64,000 bases of DNA. It comes from Pyronema omphalodes (taxonomy: Eukaryota > Ascomycota > Pezizomycetes > Pezizales > Pyronemataceae). Under the pieces are notes generated by a model. The model was not told the origin of the DNA and did not search any database. It worked only from the letters and a program-made list of their open reading frames with translations. The stretch is from NCBI GenBank assembly GCA_024516155.1, contig JAJJXM010000002.1, positions 744,001 to 808,000 of the forward strand, written 5' to 3'. Position 1 is the stretch's first letter; every line of letters begins with the position of its first letter. The position numbers were made by a program, and so were the translations under genes. This document shows, in pieces, positions 25,415 to 37,180 of this stretch.

Positions 25415-26746
25415 TTAAATGGAGCCATCAACAGCTGCAGTAATGTCGATAGACATGTCCAGAAGTGCCTTCCGTCTTTTCCGAGCTGATGGCTCTAGAA
25501 ACATAGCTGCCACTGGCCAAGCGTGGACATTCGACTCTACCCGGTTGATCACCCTTCCAACCTTCGATAGCCGTCTGCTCAGCTTTTCAATCTCAGGACC
25601 AAGTAACTCCTCCGAACCACCATGATAGAAACCAATTCCCTCCACCGGAAAACTTGCAGTCCATAAATCAACATCTTTACAAACACCTGGAGACAACAAC
25701 GGATTATTCGGATCTTCAGGGCCAGCATAAATTCTTCCATACTCGTTGAGCTTGACAGGCTCCAAGAAATCACCATCAGTAGTTCGGTGTTTATCCATGA
25801 CGAGATTTGTCCAAGGCGATATCAGTGCTGCAAAGACAGGTATCTCTGTAGACATTTTACTGCCAAGATACAGCAGCATACTGAGTACCAGGAGACCTCC
25901 AGCACTGTCACCAGCAACTACCACCTTTCCCGAATTTTGTATTCGAGATAGCACATAGCTATAGCCTTGTAAGGTTTCGTGAAGCTGGTGTGGATGGCAT
26001 TCCTGAGGAATGAGAGTATACTCGATTGCAAAGATGGCCGGGTTTCTAACCCCAAGCTCCTTCAACACGGATAACCATGTCATCAAGAACTCAAGGTAGA
26101 AATATGTACTGCCCATGGCAAAGCCACCTCCATGGACATAGTAGACAATAAAGTCGGGTCTAATTGTGGTATCGTAGGATATCCAGAGTCCCCGCATGCC
26201 TTTCTTTGACTGGGAAATATGTAATAAGCACTGTCCCGAACAGGAGCATTGTTGTGTGTACCTTTTTGATCTCTGTCCATTTTGGACAGTCTTTACCAGG
26301 GCGAAGGCATCCCGAACGCCACATACGGAAGCGAAGGTAAGGTAGTGACACGCCTTTGATAAAGAATAGTTTACCAACTATTCCGTCAGACAAAGTGACA
26401 CAAACAAAAGGTTATGTTTACTCACCATCGCATGGAACATTGATGAATCCCCATCGAATACAGCGTAACATTACATCTTGGAACAAAGAGATCCGTCTCG
26501 TTATGGCCAGCTGGTGCTCCGTGCGAGTTCGATATCGTTCATTGATAAGGCCATAGGGCAGTGTGAAGACTAAAAATTATGAATGACGGCATACGGGAGT
26601 GCTTTGAATCCAAGCTTACATAAAAACGGAAGAGCTCTGAGACCACAGCTGATGGTCTGTTTCCAGCGTGAATCGCGAATCAGATAGAAAACGGTAAACA
26701 ATAGAAACACCGCAATATCTAGAAAAGAAACAGGTTTCAATTGCAT
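25415..26746 (-). CDS. HSL-type alpha/beta hydrolase (esterase/lipase), N-terminal membrane anchor
   Basis: Exons (minus): 26746-26620, 26569-26426, 26377-26262, 26209-25415; introns 50, 48 and 52 nt; 393 aa. Residues ~7-25 (SFLDIAVFLLFTVFYLI) form a membrane anchor. Exon 3 has LPYLRFRMWRSGCLRPGKDCPKW. Family motifs are HGGG (155-158, oxyanion hole), GDSAGG (nucleophile Ser ~231) and NVHAWP (catalytic His ~357). The usual acid position lies in FYHGGSEELLGPEI, which has no clear Asp, so the acid may be Glu. The third intron is the weak point. It starts GTACAC, and its sequence can be read in another frame as RDSAYYIFPSQ, resembling a family segment; see findings. The gene is divergent from the RING gene across 588 bp. 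Substrate unknown. Confidence 0.82.
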
Positions 26747-27334
26747 GATCTTTGTTTCTGGTTCTAGAAGGCGATTGATGCTTTATTGGCGCGCAGTACT
26801 GAAAGAAGTGCTAGCCTTTCGCGGGCGATATGACGACGTGGTGGGTTTCGGGCACAGACATTCAAGCGAGGTTCAAAGATAATTTTGCCTGTGCTAGCGG
26901 ATGGTTTCAGCGCTGCACATGATAAAAACCACCGTAACACGTTATCTATCGGCGGGGGTTTATTTATTCGACAAAAACGGCGATGTCAGTCGCTCTCTAA
27001 AATGTACCTTCTTCGCGACTTTCCAGACGCGGTCAGCATTTCGTGACACCCCTGCACCCGTTGAACGCTCCAATCACGACTTTAAATTTGGACCCCCGTT
27101 ACCCGGCACAATCCACGCAACAACCGCGCCATCATTCTCGTTCTCACGAGTTCTGCTGTCATCACCGAACAACGGCTGCGACTCCGCTGCAAGAGTGTCG
27201 CGCGATCATCTTCTCATCCTCGATACGATAACGCAGTTACGACCAACATATTCTTTTTCGACGGCCGATCATTACCCCCAAGTGCATTAATTTTCTGGGC
27301 CTGTTAGGAAATTTTTCGCGCCAGTCAAACAGCC
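26747..27334. promoter_or_regulatory. Shared divergent promoter region
   Basis: The 588 bp between the start codons of the hydrolase (minus) and the RING/RS gene (plus) must hold both promoters. No gene lies between. Specific binding sites cannot be assigned from sequence alone. Confidence 0.6.
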
Positions 27335-30300
27335 ATGGCTGTACCAACGATAGCCGCAACGGTCGAGTACGCGCTTCGCATCCCACCACGGTTCCCAGCT
27401 AACACCTACCAGTTTTCCCCTCCCAGAAATCCCCGTAAAGCTCCGCTGTAGCATTTGTAGTAACCTTGCGCGCGGTGCGACAAGGCTTCCATGCTGTGAA
27501 CAAGTCATCTGCGAAACATGTCAGTCTGCACCTTCTACCAGTAACACCTTGGCGGTACTGACAATCATCAGGTCAATCCAACCTCCCCGGAGTCTGCCCA
27601 GTCTGCGACCATTCCCCTCTCAACGGCGAAAACTGTATCCCGAATAATGCGCTTCGAACTACAGTCGCTGTGTTCCTTCGGACGGCAGAGAAGAAACATG
27701 CTTTAGCTTTGGATAGAGAGAGGAAGGAGGCAGAGAAATTGGCTCAGCAGCAGCCGCAACAATCAACACCAAAACCTGCGGCTGTTACTCCGGCGACTGA
27801 AGCTGCGGAGACGGAACAAACTCCAGCTCCGGCTGAGGAACAGGCTACGGAGGTGACAGTAACTAACCAAACCCCTCAGGTCGAGGGAGACGCAGTACCG
27901 GAGGAACAGAAGGACGGCGAGGCTAATGATGTCTCTGAGGTTTGTTTTCACATCCTACGGTGTACCAGAAATAAAGGCTAATTACATACAACCAGAACTC
28001 CGAAGAAACTGCAAAAGACCCCCAAGACAAACCCGATGCCGCTGCCGGGTCCGGAGACGCTACACAGCCCATGGGCTACAGTCAAGCTGGGCAATGGTTT
28101 GAGGGGTCCACCGGGGCCGGGATGGGCATGGGTGCCGGAATGTATGAAGGCCAAGACATGTGGAACGGATATTCAGGACAAGGCTGGGATAGTTATGGAA
28201 ATGGCATGATGGGTACGCTTTCACAATATAATATCTGTAATGATATCAATATCACAAGTTCAGATGATGCTAATCACAACCTCCACACACAAACAGGTTA
28301 CAACATGATGAACCCAATGATGTACGGAGGCTCGAATGGGGGTAATTATGGGGTACAAGGAGGATATGGAAATGCACATAACGCTGGAATCAATAATTGG
28401 GGTAATAACGCTTGGGGAAACCAGAATAATATGCCGTCTTACAATCACAACGGACAGAATATGGGTATGCGTAATGCTGGTTATTATTCCACTGGTGGCG
28501 CTGCTGTCAATGGCGTTAGCGGTGCCGGTGCCAATGGTGTCCATGGCGTCAACGGTGCTACCAACAACGCTTCTTCTGCTGCTGCTGCTACAAGTACTAC
28601 TACTGCTGCTACTACTGCTTCTAATGCTGTTGGTCCTGGTTATCAACAAGGTTATCAAAATCAGAACTTCCAACGACAAAACTTTGCAAGAGGACCTGTT
28701 GGTAACCGTCATTACAATCAAGCTGATCAACAACAATATGGAGAAGCCGGGTTCGCAGGACAAGGTGAAGATAACCCCACAAAAGCTCCTTCCGTTAATG
28801 CCGACGGAGAAGCCGTCGAAACCGAAACCACAGAAACAGGCACAGTCACAGTCACAGGCACAGGCGCTGATGAGGTCACCGAGGGAGAAAGAGTCGTTGG
28901 CCCAGTAACCGAAGCTGTTGACCAAACTACCGATGGTGCAGAGAACAAACCCGCTGACCCTGCAACTAATGGTGATGCCAATGTCCCCGCGGATGCACCC
29001 CCCGCTCGCTCAGTTTCCGGCTCTATTGCCGGCGAAACTTCTCGTCCCACTACCAGTGCTGGTCCAGCCGCAAAAATCCCTTCTATCAATGGCGATGCCA
29101 CTGACTCTACTAACAATGTCAATGGTATCCAGAACTCCCCGGGTGCCCAGCCCATCCAGTCTATCCAAACTGCCCCAATGTCCCAACAGGATTACTCTAA
29201 CTATGGTTATGAAGATCCTATGGGTTACAATAATATGTACAACTTCCATCAACCCTATGGCTTCCAACAAAATCAGCGTGGATTTGGTCGCGGTTTTGGT
29301 CGCGGGGGTTTTAATCACCGTGGGGGATTTAATAATTTCAACCAAGGATATGGTATGCATAACATGGGGATGATGAACAACAACATGATGAACAACGGGA
29401 TGGGAGTATCTGGAATGAACGTGATGGGAGGAATGGGCGGTGTTGGTGTTGGTGGTGGTGGCGGTGGTTTTAATCAAAACATGCACAATATGCAAAACAA
29501 CATGGGCATGGCAAACGGAATGGGCATGAACGGAATGGCGATGAACCCACAAATGATGAATGGCATACCTGCATTAGGAAAGGGAGTAGAAGGCGCACCC
29601 ACCGGACCCAGAGCCATGAGGGAAGGAAAACCAAACCGCGGTATCCGCGGAGGTTTTGGCGCCGGCGTAGTAGGAAGAGGTGGATATAACGCACAAGCTC
29701 ATGGCGGGGGAAGCTCCAGTTGGTCTCGAAGGTTTGTCCCGTCTATTTATACCAAATAATAACTAACTAACCTAACCACCTCATAGTGACTCACCTACCG
29801 CTACCCTTCCTCCCCCGTCTAGACGTAGCTACAGCCGCTCCGTTTCCCCTCGTCGCTCACGATCCCCTACTCGCTCTCGAAGCCGCTCTCGTAGCCCCCG
29901 TCGTCGCAGAGGTAGCAAACCTCGCTCTGAAGCTGCTTCTACTACACGTGGGCGCACCCCGTTACGAGACGATGATGTCGCCTCCCTCCCTGATGCTGCG
30001 GATCGTAGTACTCGTGCTGGAACCCGCGTGGGATCTCCGATAGATGATACCCCGGCTTCTATAACCGGCAGGGGTAAAAGGAGTAGGGATACCTCTGGGT
30101 CTAGGGCGAGAGATGCAGAGGAGGAACCGAGTCGGGTGAATAGCAGGAGTAGAAGTAGAAGTGGGGAAAGAAGACATAAGAGGTCTAGAAGACATCGGAG
30201 ACGTAGCGTATCACCGGGGGATAGGGATAGGGAGAGGAGACATAGGAGACATAGACATAAGAGTAGGAGACATAGACGGAGTAGGTCTAGGTCTCGGAGT

Positions 30301-30834
30301 AGAGGCGGGGAAAGGAGTAGGAGTCCTGCGGAGGATAAAACTGATCGTGGGGTAGATAGGACTGATAGGGGGGTTGATAGGGGGGTGGAAAGAACCGATA
30401 GGGGAGTGGATCGTGGTGTGGATAGGTCCGATAGAACTGATCGTGGAGTAGTGGACCGTGGAGTAGAAGACAGAGACAGAGATGATACTAGGGACCGTGG
30501 AGACCGCGCAGATAGAGATCGCGATCGTGATAGGAGATCGAAGAGGAAATCTAGACGCGATACTTCCCGGGACAGACACCGACGACATCGAAGACGAAGA
30601 GGTGGTGGTGATGATCAGGAGGATTCTCACTCGCATTCTCATTCCCATTCAAGAAGGAATGAGGATAATGATGAGGATGCTACGAGAACTAGGGAATTAC
30701 CTGCTGATGCTAAGGAAAAGGATTCGAATGGTAAAAGGGGTAGTAGGAAGTTGAGCTATAAATATGAAGATGAGGATGATTTGGAGAGAAGAGCTGAGAG
30801 GGATAGAGAGGCGGAGAGATGGGGAATTAAATAG
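27335..30834 (+). CDS. RING-type zinc-finger protein with Gly/Asn/Met-rich middle and RS-like C-terminus
   Basis: Exons 27335-27366, 27413-27519, 27572-27939, 27996-28212, 28297-29731, 29787-30834; introns 46, 52, 56, 84 and 55 nt; 1068 aa. The first exon is only 32 nt. It was found because the RING frame has no ATG of its own, and a GCTAAC branch point plus phase-matched sites join it. RING cysteines sit at 23, 26, 38/39, 44, 47, 55 and 58 (CSIC, LPCCEQ, CETC, CPVC), then IPNNALRTTVAVFLRT. There is no His, so it is a C4C4-like RING. Residues ~190-660 are low-complexity Gly/Asn/Met/Gln. The C-terminal ~330 aa are Arg/Ser-rich (SRSRSRSPRRRR) with repeated DRGVDR. This suggests a nuclear, RNA-associated E3 ligase, but that is inference; Mpe1/RBBP6 was considered and rejected. 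Confidence 0.8.
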
Positions 30835-33562
30835 TGCCTTTCCCAGCTCTGTACTATGCTGAGAGGCACGGGAGCAATGAGGATGGAAATGATACCTTTG
30901 GGATAGGGGGGGGGGGGGGGGTAGTCATGAAATGGCATGAAATAGCATGGAATAGTGTGGAATAAGGAATAGGTAACAAGCAATAGGAAACAAGAAACAA
31001 GGGCAAGGTAGGGATCAAAAAAAAAGGAGTTTGGTTTAGGATTTACCATGGGATGAACCTCCGGATTTGTAAACTATGGGGTATTTTTTTTGTTGTTGTT
31101 GTTTTCTGCCTTTTTAAAAAGATTGTATAAGAGTTACGAAGGAGATAGATCTCTACTTTTAATGCGATATGTTATTTTGTCATGATCGGTTTTTTTTGTC
31201 GTGTTTTTGTTATGGCAGTTGATGCGTGGTGGAATTAAAATAAGTTCAAGTTGGCTTTGCTAGGGAAGTACCCGCGAATAGTGAAATTATAGCAGGACTT
31301 CATCATCAATAACTCTGGCATGGTACATACATACATACATACATAGGTAGGTGCATAAGTTCATCCATACATAGGTACCTAACCTACACAATTAAGAGAT
31401 CCGTGCACCTGCCCTCCCCAAAAGCCCAAAGCCCAAAAGCCCCCAAAGCCCTAATCACTTACTTCCCTTAGGAGTTTATTCCAACCTCACTTGTTTCTGT
31501 AATAAAAAATCTATATGTAGCTGAATATTAATCCTTACTTGAATCATATTGGCGTAGGATTTAAATACACGACTGTACATACGGCATGTTTTGGTTTTGG
31601 TTTCGGTTTGTTTCTTGTCTTCTTTTGTGGCCTTGGCTTGCTTTTCGGATTGGGAATGGGAATGGGAATGGGCCTTGGATCGTGGGTCTTGGGAATGGAA
31701 TTGCGCTTCTACATATGTGGATAATTTGTTTAACTGGTCTAACTGCTCCAACTAACTAACTATCTAGCTACCTAACTACCTAACTACCTACAGCTGAAGT
31801 TTAAACTGTACATACCACAGTCTACAGATAGTCTCGTCTCGTCTACCTATGAGTGGTGGGCGTATCTATCACATATCGTACTTACTGTACATAAGTTCTC
31901 CGTACATAGCTCCCGATAAATGGATTATGTATGTATGGTCATTGTAAATATGTATATATATAAGTTCTGTTTCACGGGGCTGTGGGCTGTGGGCTTTAGG
32001 CTTTGGGTTGGCTTGTGGTTGATTTATGTCGAGATGTCGGGACGATGAGATGAAATACTGTATTGTGCCTATGAGACTATGAGATAAGGAGACTACGATA
32101 CCTATGAGCTAAGAAATTAAGAAACTACAACACCCATATCCGCGGTAATTTTTTTTTTACGAATTTGTACATAGAATTGAGTTTACCCATACATCACTTA
32201 CATCACCAACTGCCTAACCAACCGGATTCTTGAAAATCATTACTATGTTTACTACCTTGTTTGTTTACTATGTACGCTGAACGCTGAACGCTGCTACAGT
32301 CTACATACATAGCCTATGTACATACATACACACATACACACATACATGCAGGTGCACATTTTCTTCACACGGCATCTTTTTTTTTTTCGCTTGGCATGTG
32401 TTCTTTTTGCTGGGTTTCGCTGGGTTTTCGCTGCGTTTGTCGAGATAGATGTGCACTTTTTCTTCTATCAGGATTTTTTTGATTGATGGTCTCTGATATG
32501 GTGATGTCTTGGTGTTCTTTTAGTTTTGAACCCAAGGAAAGTAGGCTTTCGTGATGGTTAGGGATTTGTAAAGATGGTATTGTAGAGAACCTATAGATTA
32601 CTTAATTCCTACCTAAAGTCTCTAGGGCCGCGTAGTCAATTCGAATATGGCGCCTGACATATATAGAGAAGATAATGATGGATAAAAATATCGGTCTACA
32701 TATATGCCCCTGAGTCATTATTTATTTTTTTTAATTTAGCGCAAAGAAAAGAAAAGAAAAGAAAAAATGACTCGAAAACAAAAATAAGGAAAATGGAGAG
32801 AAACATAGGTTAGGTAGGTAGGTAGGGCGCGTTGTCGATGTTTTGAATCCCTTTGATTAATCCACCCCTGGATGGTTAGCTTCTCTCAGGTTTCGTTGGT
32901 GCGACGGGAAACTCGGGTTGCGATTGGAGGCCTATTTTTTTTTCATGATATGTGACCACCATCCACCATAGCACTTCGCATTTCAACAAACTCCTGCAGA
33001 TTTACGTATCCCGTTATGTCACCCTAGCGGATGGATGGACTGAAATTTGAAAAAATTGCTTAGGGATAGATGGGTTTACAGGTGATATTCTTCAGCTTGT
33101 ACTTGTCGCTACAGAATGTTTTGCCATCATAGATATCCCAATCTTGCGCCCACTCGATACACATTTCCCAACTTTCTCCAGCGTCATCAAGCCACCGACT
33201 ACTCGGTTTGGTAACTTACATTAGCCCGTTGTTACATCGACGACGACGCCGCCTTTTAGCCTCGCAAAAGCACGTTGAGCATTCGGTTAACCATCCAGAC
33301 CCCCCCTGTATGGTTTTTTATGTATGTTCATGTCGTACCCCAGCTCAGTTCAGCGCTCTGAAGCTATTTTAAGCGCCCATCTCCCATCACCGAACAAAAC
33401 CCCGTTTCCCCAATCCAAAGAAAGAATTTGCGACTCCTCTCTCTTTTTTTTTTGTCTGTCTACCTTACTTGCTGGCTTGCTTGCTAGGCCCACCATACCA
33501 TACCACCATAACTTGTGACTGTGCCACATCCTCGCAGTCCTTCGTTCGTTCGTTCTTTCATC
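30835..33562. other. 2.7-kb intergenic region rich in simple repeats
   Basis: Holds a G16 run (30906-30921), a CATA microsatellite near 31321-31346, TAC/CTAC-type repeats near 31740-31800 and CATACA repeats near 32320-32346. The last few hundred bases are CT-rich and serve as promoter of the membrane-protein gene. No gene seen. Confidence 0.55.
30906..30921. repeat. Poly-G homopolymer, 16 bases
   Basis: Uninterrupted run of G in the 3' flank of the RING/RS gene. Confidence 0.9.
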
Positions 33563-35122
33563 ATGACGTTCCGCGCACGAGACCTAATAACCAGACGACG
33601 AAATAATCCCCGCCTCGAAAAGAACCCGGAATGGCAGAGGTTATATCCACGAGAATCATCAGCAGCAGCAGCAGATCCCAAATGCCCCAATAACCCAAAA
33701 CAACAATACTGGACCTGCGACCATACTCCGGTGAAATTCGCAGGTTGTTGTATAGCAGACCCATGCCACAACAACGGTATATGTCCCGACAACGATGCAG
33801 TATCTTCCAGTACCACAACTGCATCCTCAACATCAATACCACCCTCACAAACAGAAACCCCCTTGCCATCCAATACACTTTCCACCAACGACTCCAACAC
33901 AACCCGTAACCCCACCAGCTGGTTCGCCATAGCCCCCTCCCCAACCCCAACCCCATCCTCCTCCAACCACGTCAACACCGCCGTAATAATCGGCTCCACA
34001 ATCGGGGGATTCGCCGCATTACTAGCCCTCGGAGCACTCTGGTACCTTCTCCGTCTTCGATCTCGAGAAAAAGCGATCCAAGAACGACGCAGAAAAGCCG
34101 GTCGACCAGAAAGTGTTCTTTCCCTCAAACCCAGCCACTCCCCAGCCTGGGCCCAACAACATCCCTCCACAAGTCCCGGCTGGGAAACAAGTCGCGGTGC
34201 ACCATCTCCTGCGATTTCCCCCGCCTGGCCTCCATCCGGTCGTACCCCGCCTGGTCCTAGCCCTGGAATAAGTCCACTGGGAATCACGGGAGTTGGTGCG
34301 TCGGTTTCTACCCTGGGAACTGGTCTCGGGGTTGCTATGGAGGGCTGGAAATCTCCGCATTCTCAAACGGTTTGGAAGGCTCATAAACTCTCCCCCATCC
34401 CCCCCTCGCCGCCGTCTTCGTTGTCTTCTTTCCCCGGCAATGCGTTTGCGCAAAGCCCTTATAGCACCCTGGGAAGTGATAGCAGATATGGAGGCGTTGA
34501 GGAACGGTATGTAAATGATTATGGAGCGTATGGAGGGGATGGTTACGACGGTTATGATACCTACTCCAGCCGTGGTGGTGGTGGAGGTGGGGGCAGAGGT
34601 ATGGAGTACACAGGCTACGATAGCTACGATAGCTATACAGAAAATCATTACGGACCAGCAACAGCAGCAGCAGCAGTATCAGAAAGCCACTACAGTCTCA
34701 CCACCGAAGACCATTCCTACCACGGCGGTGCAAATCTAGAACTATACAAAAGCAGCGGCAGCATCGACAGCACCACAGCTTTAACCTCCTCCTCCTCCAG
34801 CGGCGGTAAATCTGGCGTAGCTAGCCTGCCTAGTCTCCCCGGCCTATCTGGCCTTGCTACCATTACAACCATCGATACCAGCCGCGGAATATACCATCCC
34901 CCAACCCTCCAACAACTAAACACAGAAGAAATACAGGAAAGAGCAGAGCTACCAACGGCTATGTATGATCCCGTGGAATTGGCAGGGAATAAGGGTGAAA
35001 CCCCAACTTCGCCGTTTTATGAAAGGAGGTTTTATGATGTGAGATATGGGACTAGTAGAGATGGCGGGGCGCATGATAGGTGGAGTGCTGGGTCTGCGGA
35101 GGGGATTAAGAGGGGGAGGTAG
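33563..35122 (+). CDS. Single-pass membrane protein with Cys-rich extracellular motif
   Basis: One exon, 519 aa. The start at 33563 (TCATCATGAC) is the first ATG; the frame is open upstream without an ATG. Residues ~45-75 contain CPNNP, YWTC, FAGCC and DPCHNNGICP. This is a spaced-Cys module (C..GCC..DPC...C) seen in many fungal membrane and cell-surface proteins. A Ser/Thr-rich stalk follows, then one transmembrane segment (about 139-163, AVIIGSTIGGFAALLALGALWYLL) and a basic stop-transfer (RLRSREK). The ~350-aa cytoplasmic tail is Pro/Ser-rich, with Tyr/Gly repeats (YDGYDTY, GYDSYDSY). There is no classic signal peptide, so the single TM may act as signal anchor. Likely a surface sensor or adaptor; function not known. 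Confidence 0.72.
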   Translation: MTFRARDLITRRRNNPRLEKNPEWQRLYPRESSAAAADPKCPNNPKQQYWTCDHTPVKFAGCCIADPCHNNGICPDNDAVSSSTTTASSTSIPPSQTETPLPSNTLSTNDSNTTRNPTSWFAIAPSPTPTPSSSNHVNTAVIIGSTIGGFAALLALGALWYLLRLRSREKAIQERRRKAGRPESVLSLKPSHSPAWAQQHPSTSPGWETSRGAPSPAISPAWPPSGRTPPGPSPGISPLGITGVGASVSTLGTGLGVAMEGWKSPHSQTVWKAHKLSPIPPSPPSSLSSFPGNAFAQSPYSTLGSDSRYGGVEERYVNDYGAYGGDGYDGYDTYSSRGGGGGGGRGMEYTGYDSYDSYTENHYGPATAAAAVSESHYSLTTEDHSYHGGANLELYKSSGSIDSTTALTSSSSSGGKSGVASLPSLPGLSGLATITTIDTSRGIYHPPTLQQLNTEEIQERAELPTAMYDPVELAGNKGETPTSPFYERRFYDVRYGTSRDGGAHDRWSAGSAEGIKRGR

Positions 35123-36504
35123 TGGATTATGTGTGGTAATGGAGCGGGGAGGAGGGGGGGCCAGGGCGGACCGAATGGCAAGCTGGCAAGCTGGTAAGCT
35201 GGGGAGCGGAGGGTTTGGGGACCTGATGAAACGATGGGACGATGGGACGATGGAGATATCAGATATCTCCAAAACAGAGAGGAAAAGGAAAAGGGGAATA
35301 CTTCAAGCAAGGGGAAGGGGAAGGGAGGGGGGTGGGCTTTGGGGGTGGAGGGGGGGGATTGCATAACTACTACGGCGTCATATTTGATTTGATTTTCTGT
35401 TTTATATGTTCTATATGGTTTATATATTCGCGGATCATAGTTGATATTTATGGTTTTGGTTTTTTTGTTTTTTTGTTTGGTTTTTAATTTCTTTGGTTTT
35501 GAAGTGGGGTAATGGGGGTTGGGTATGGGGTAATGGGTAAGGGGTTTGGAATGGGATGCTGGAATGAAGGGACGAGGAATGAGGGATGAAAGAATCGCGG
35601 AATTGGGAACTGCAGAATTGCAGAGTTGAGAATTGCAGAACTACAGAACTGCAGAATTATGGAACACCGAAACAGTTGAATTATAATATTCCAAAAGAAG
35701 GGATAAAAAAATGGAAGGAATGTATAGTATCGCGATATCGAATAATCCATGAATCCAAAGAAGCGGGATAATCTACATAACGGTTAACCCCTATCGATAC
35801 CAGCTCCAGCTCCAATCTTCAATCTCCTATCTCCGATCTCCAGTCTCCAGTCTTTATACTGTAGAAACTAGAAACTAGGAACTAGAAAGATGGTTATGGG
35901 TATTGAAAAAAAAATCAAGACTGTTGATAGATACTATGGTCTCGACTCGTGACTTGTGGCTCGTGACTCGTGAATTGTTATTGGATAAGCTGATGAAATA
36001 AAAAAAAAAAGGATGATATTGTGTGCAATGATATCTATCGTAATCTATATACAGATATTCATAGCCCGCTGTAGATATTTCATCACTAGATATCGGCATG
36101 TAACATATTGGCTCAAAGACGGTGGTTACTTTCTACTTTCTTGTCACCTTATAATACTACAGAAGAAAACATTAAAGGATTCAATACTGATTATATCTTC
36201 CTAGTCGCTGGATTCTGGATTCTGGATTATGGAAGTGGTATCAATCAAGACTGATGGTCAGAGGGGGGGAGGGGGGTATATAACCTTAATTCTAGAATTT
36301 CCATTCCGTATATGTATATGTATATACACTTAATAATTTTGTGCCCTTGGGGTTGAAGATTTGGGAATGATGGATACACTTTGCCTTGCATTTCTTTGCC
36401 TTACCATGACTTACCTTGTCATGCCCGAATTTCCTAGCCTTACACGAATTTCCTAGCCTCGCTCTACCATGACTTGCCTTTCCTTCCCTTCTCTTGACAC
36501 GGTG

Positions 36505-36632
36505 ATGAAATGCGCACGGAGATTCAAATGCGCACGGTGGTGAAATGCGCATGATTGTGAAATGCGCGCGGAGATTCAAATGCGCACTTACTGTTACGGT
36601 TACTGTTACGGTTACTGTTACGGTTACGGTTA
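36505..36632. repeat. Minisatellite block: GAAATGCGCAC-type units then TTACTGTTACGG units
   Basis: Alternating units with core AAATGCGCACGG, spaced by GAGATTC or TGGTG, are followed directly by 12-bp TTACTGTTACGG units. Several imperfect copies of each. Confidence 0.8.
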
Positions 36633-37070
36633 TTGGTGTATACGGGTTATATGCGGGTTGTATGTAGGCTTTACGTAAGTGCTAAGTGCTAAGTGCTAAG
36701 TACAAGGGACGAGTTACGGGTCACGGGTATCGACATTGCTGCGGCTACATTACTGCGGCTTAGATAATTGTAAATAATTGACTACATATCATCCAATATC
36801 CCACCCCCCCTCGCTCCCATCCCACTTCTCCCCCTCCTCCGCGGCCACCCGAACAGTATCACAGGGTTCACAGGGTTCACGGATAGCATATTCGAATTTG
36901 TCTATACTGCACATATTATTTTCTAGTATTCTACTGGATAGCCCCTAGATCTACTTGTATCTTGTCTGGAATTATTGAAGGTTTTATCCAGTGGTATGCA
37001 GGCTGTAGTTCCTGTTCTGTGTAGCTACAGTTCTAGCTACAGTTTTTGTGATATGTAGTTGGTTTATCTC

Positions 37071-37180
37071 ATCTTTGCTTCGCTTCGCTTCGTTGCTTCG
37101 CTTCGTTGCTTCGCTTTGTTGCTTCGCTGCGTTGCTTCGCTTCGCCTCGCTTCATCACCTCGCTTCATCACTTCGCTTCA
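37071..37180. repeat. Minisatellite of GCTTCGTT/GCTTCGC units
   Basis: Pyrimidine-rich imperfect array of 5-10-bp units with core GCTTCG, grading into CTTCATCAC units. Confidence 0.8.

Noticed and set aside
27335..30834. Mpe1/RBBP6 polyadenylation factor
   Set aside because: Upstream sequence has no DWNN domain or zinc knuckle, and the RING pattern (CSIC, LPCC, CETC, CPVC) differs from that of Mpe1.
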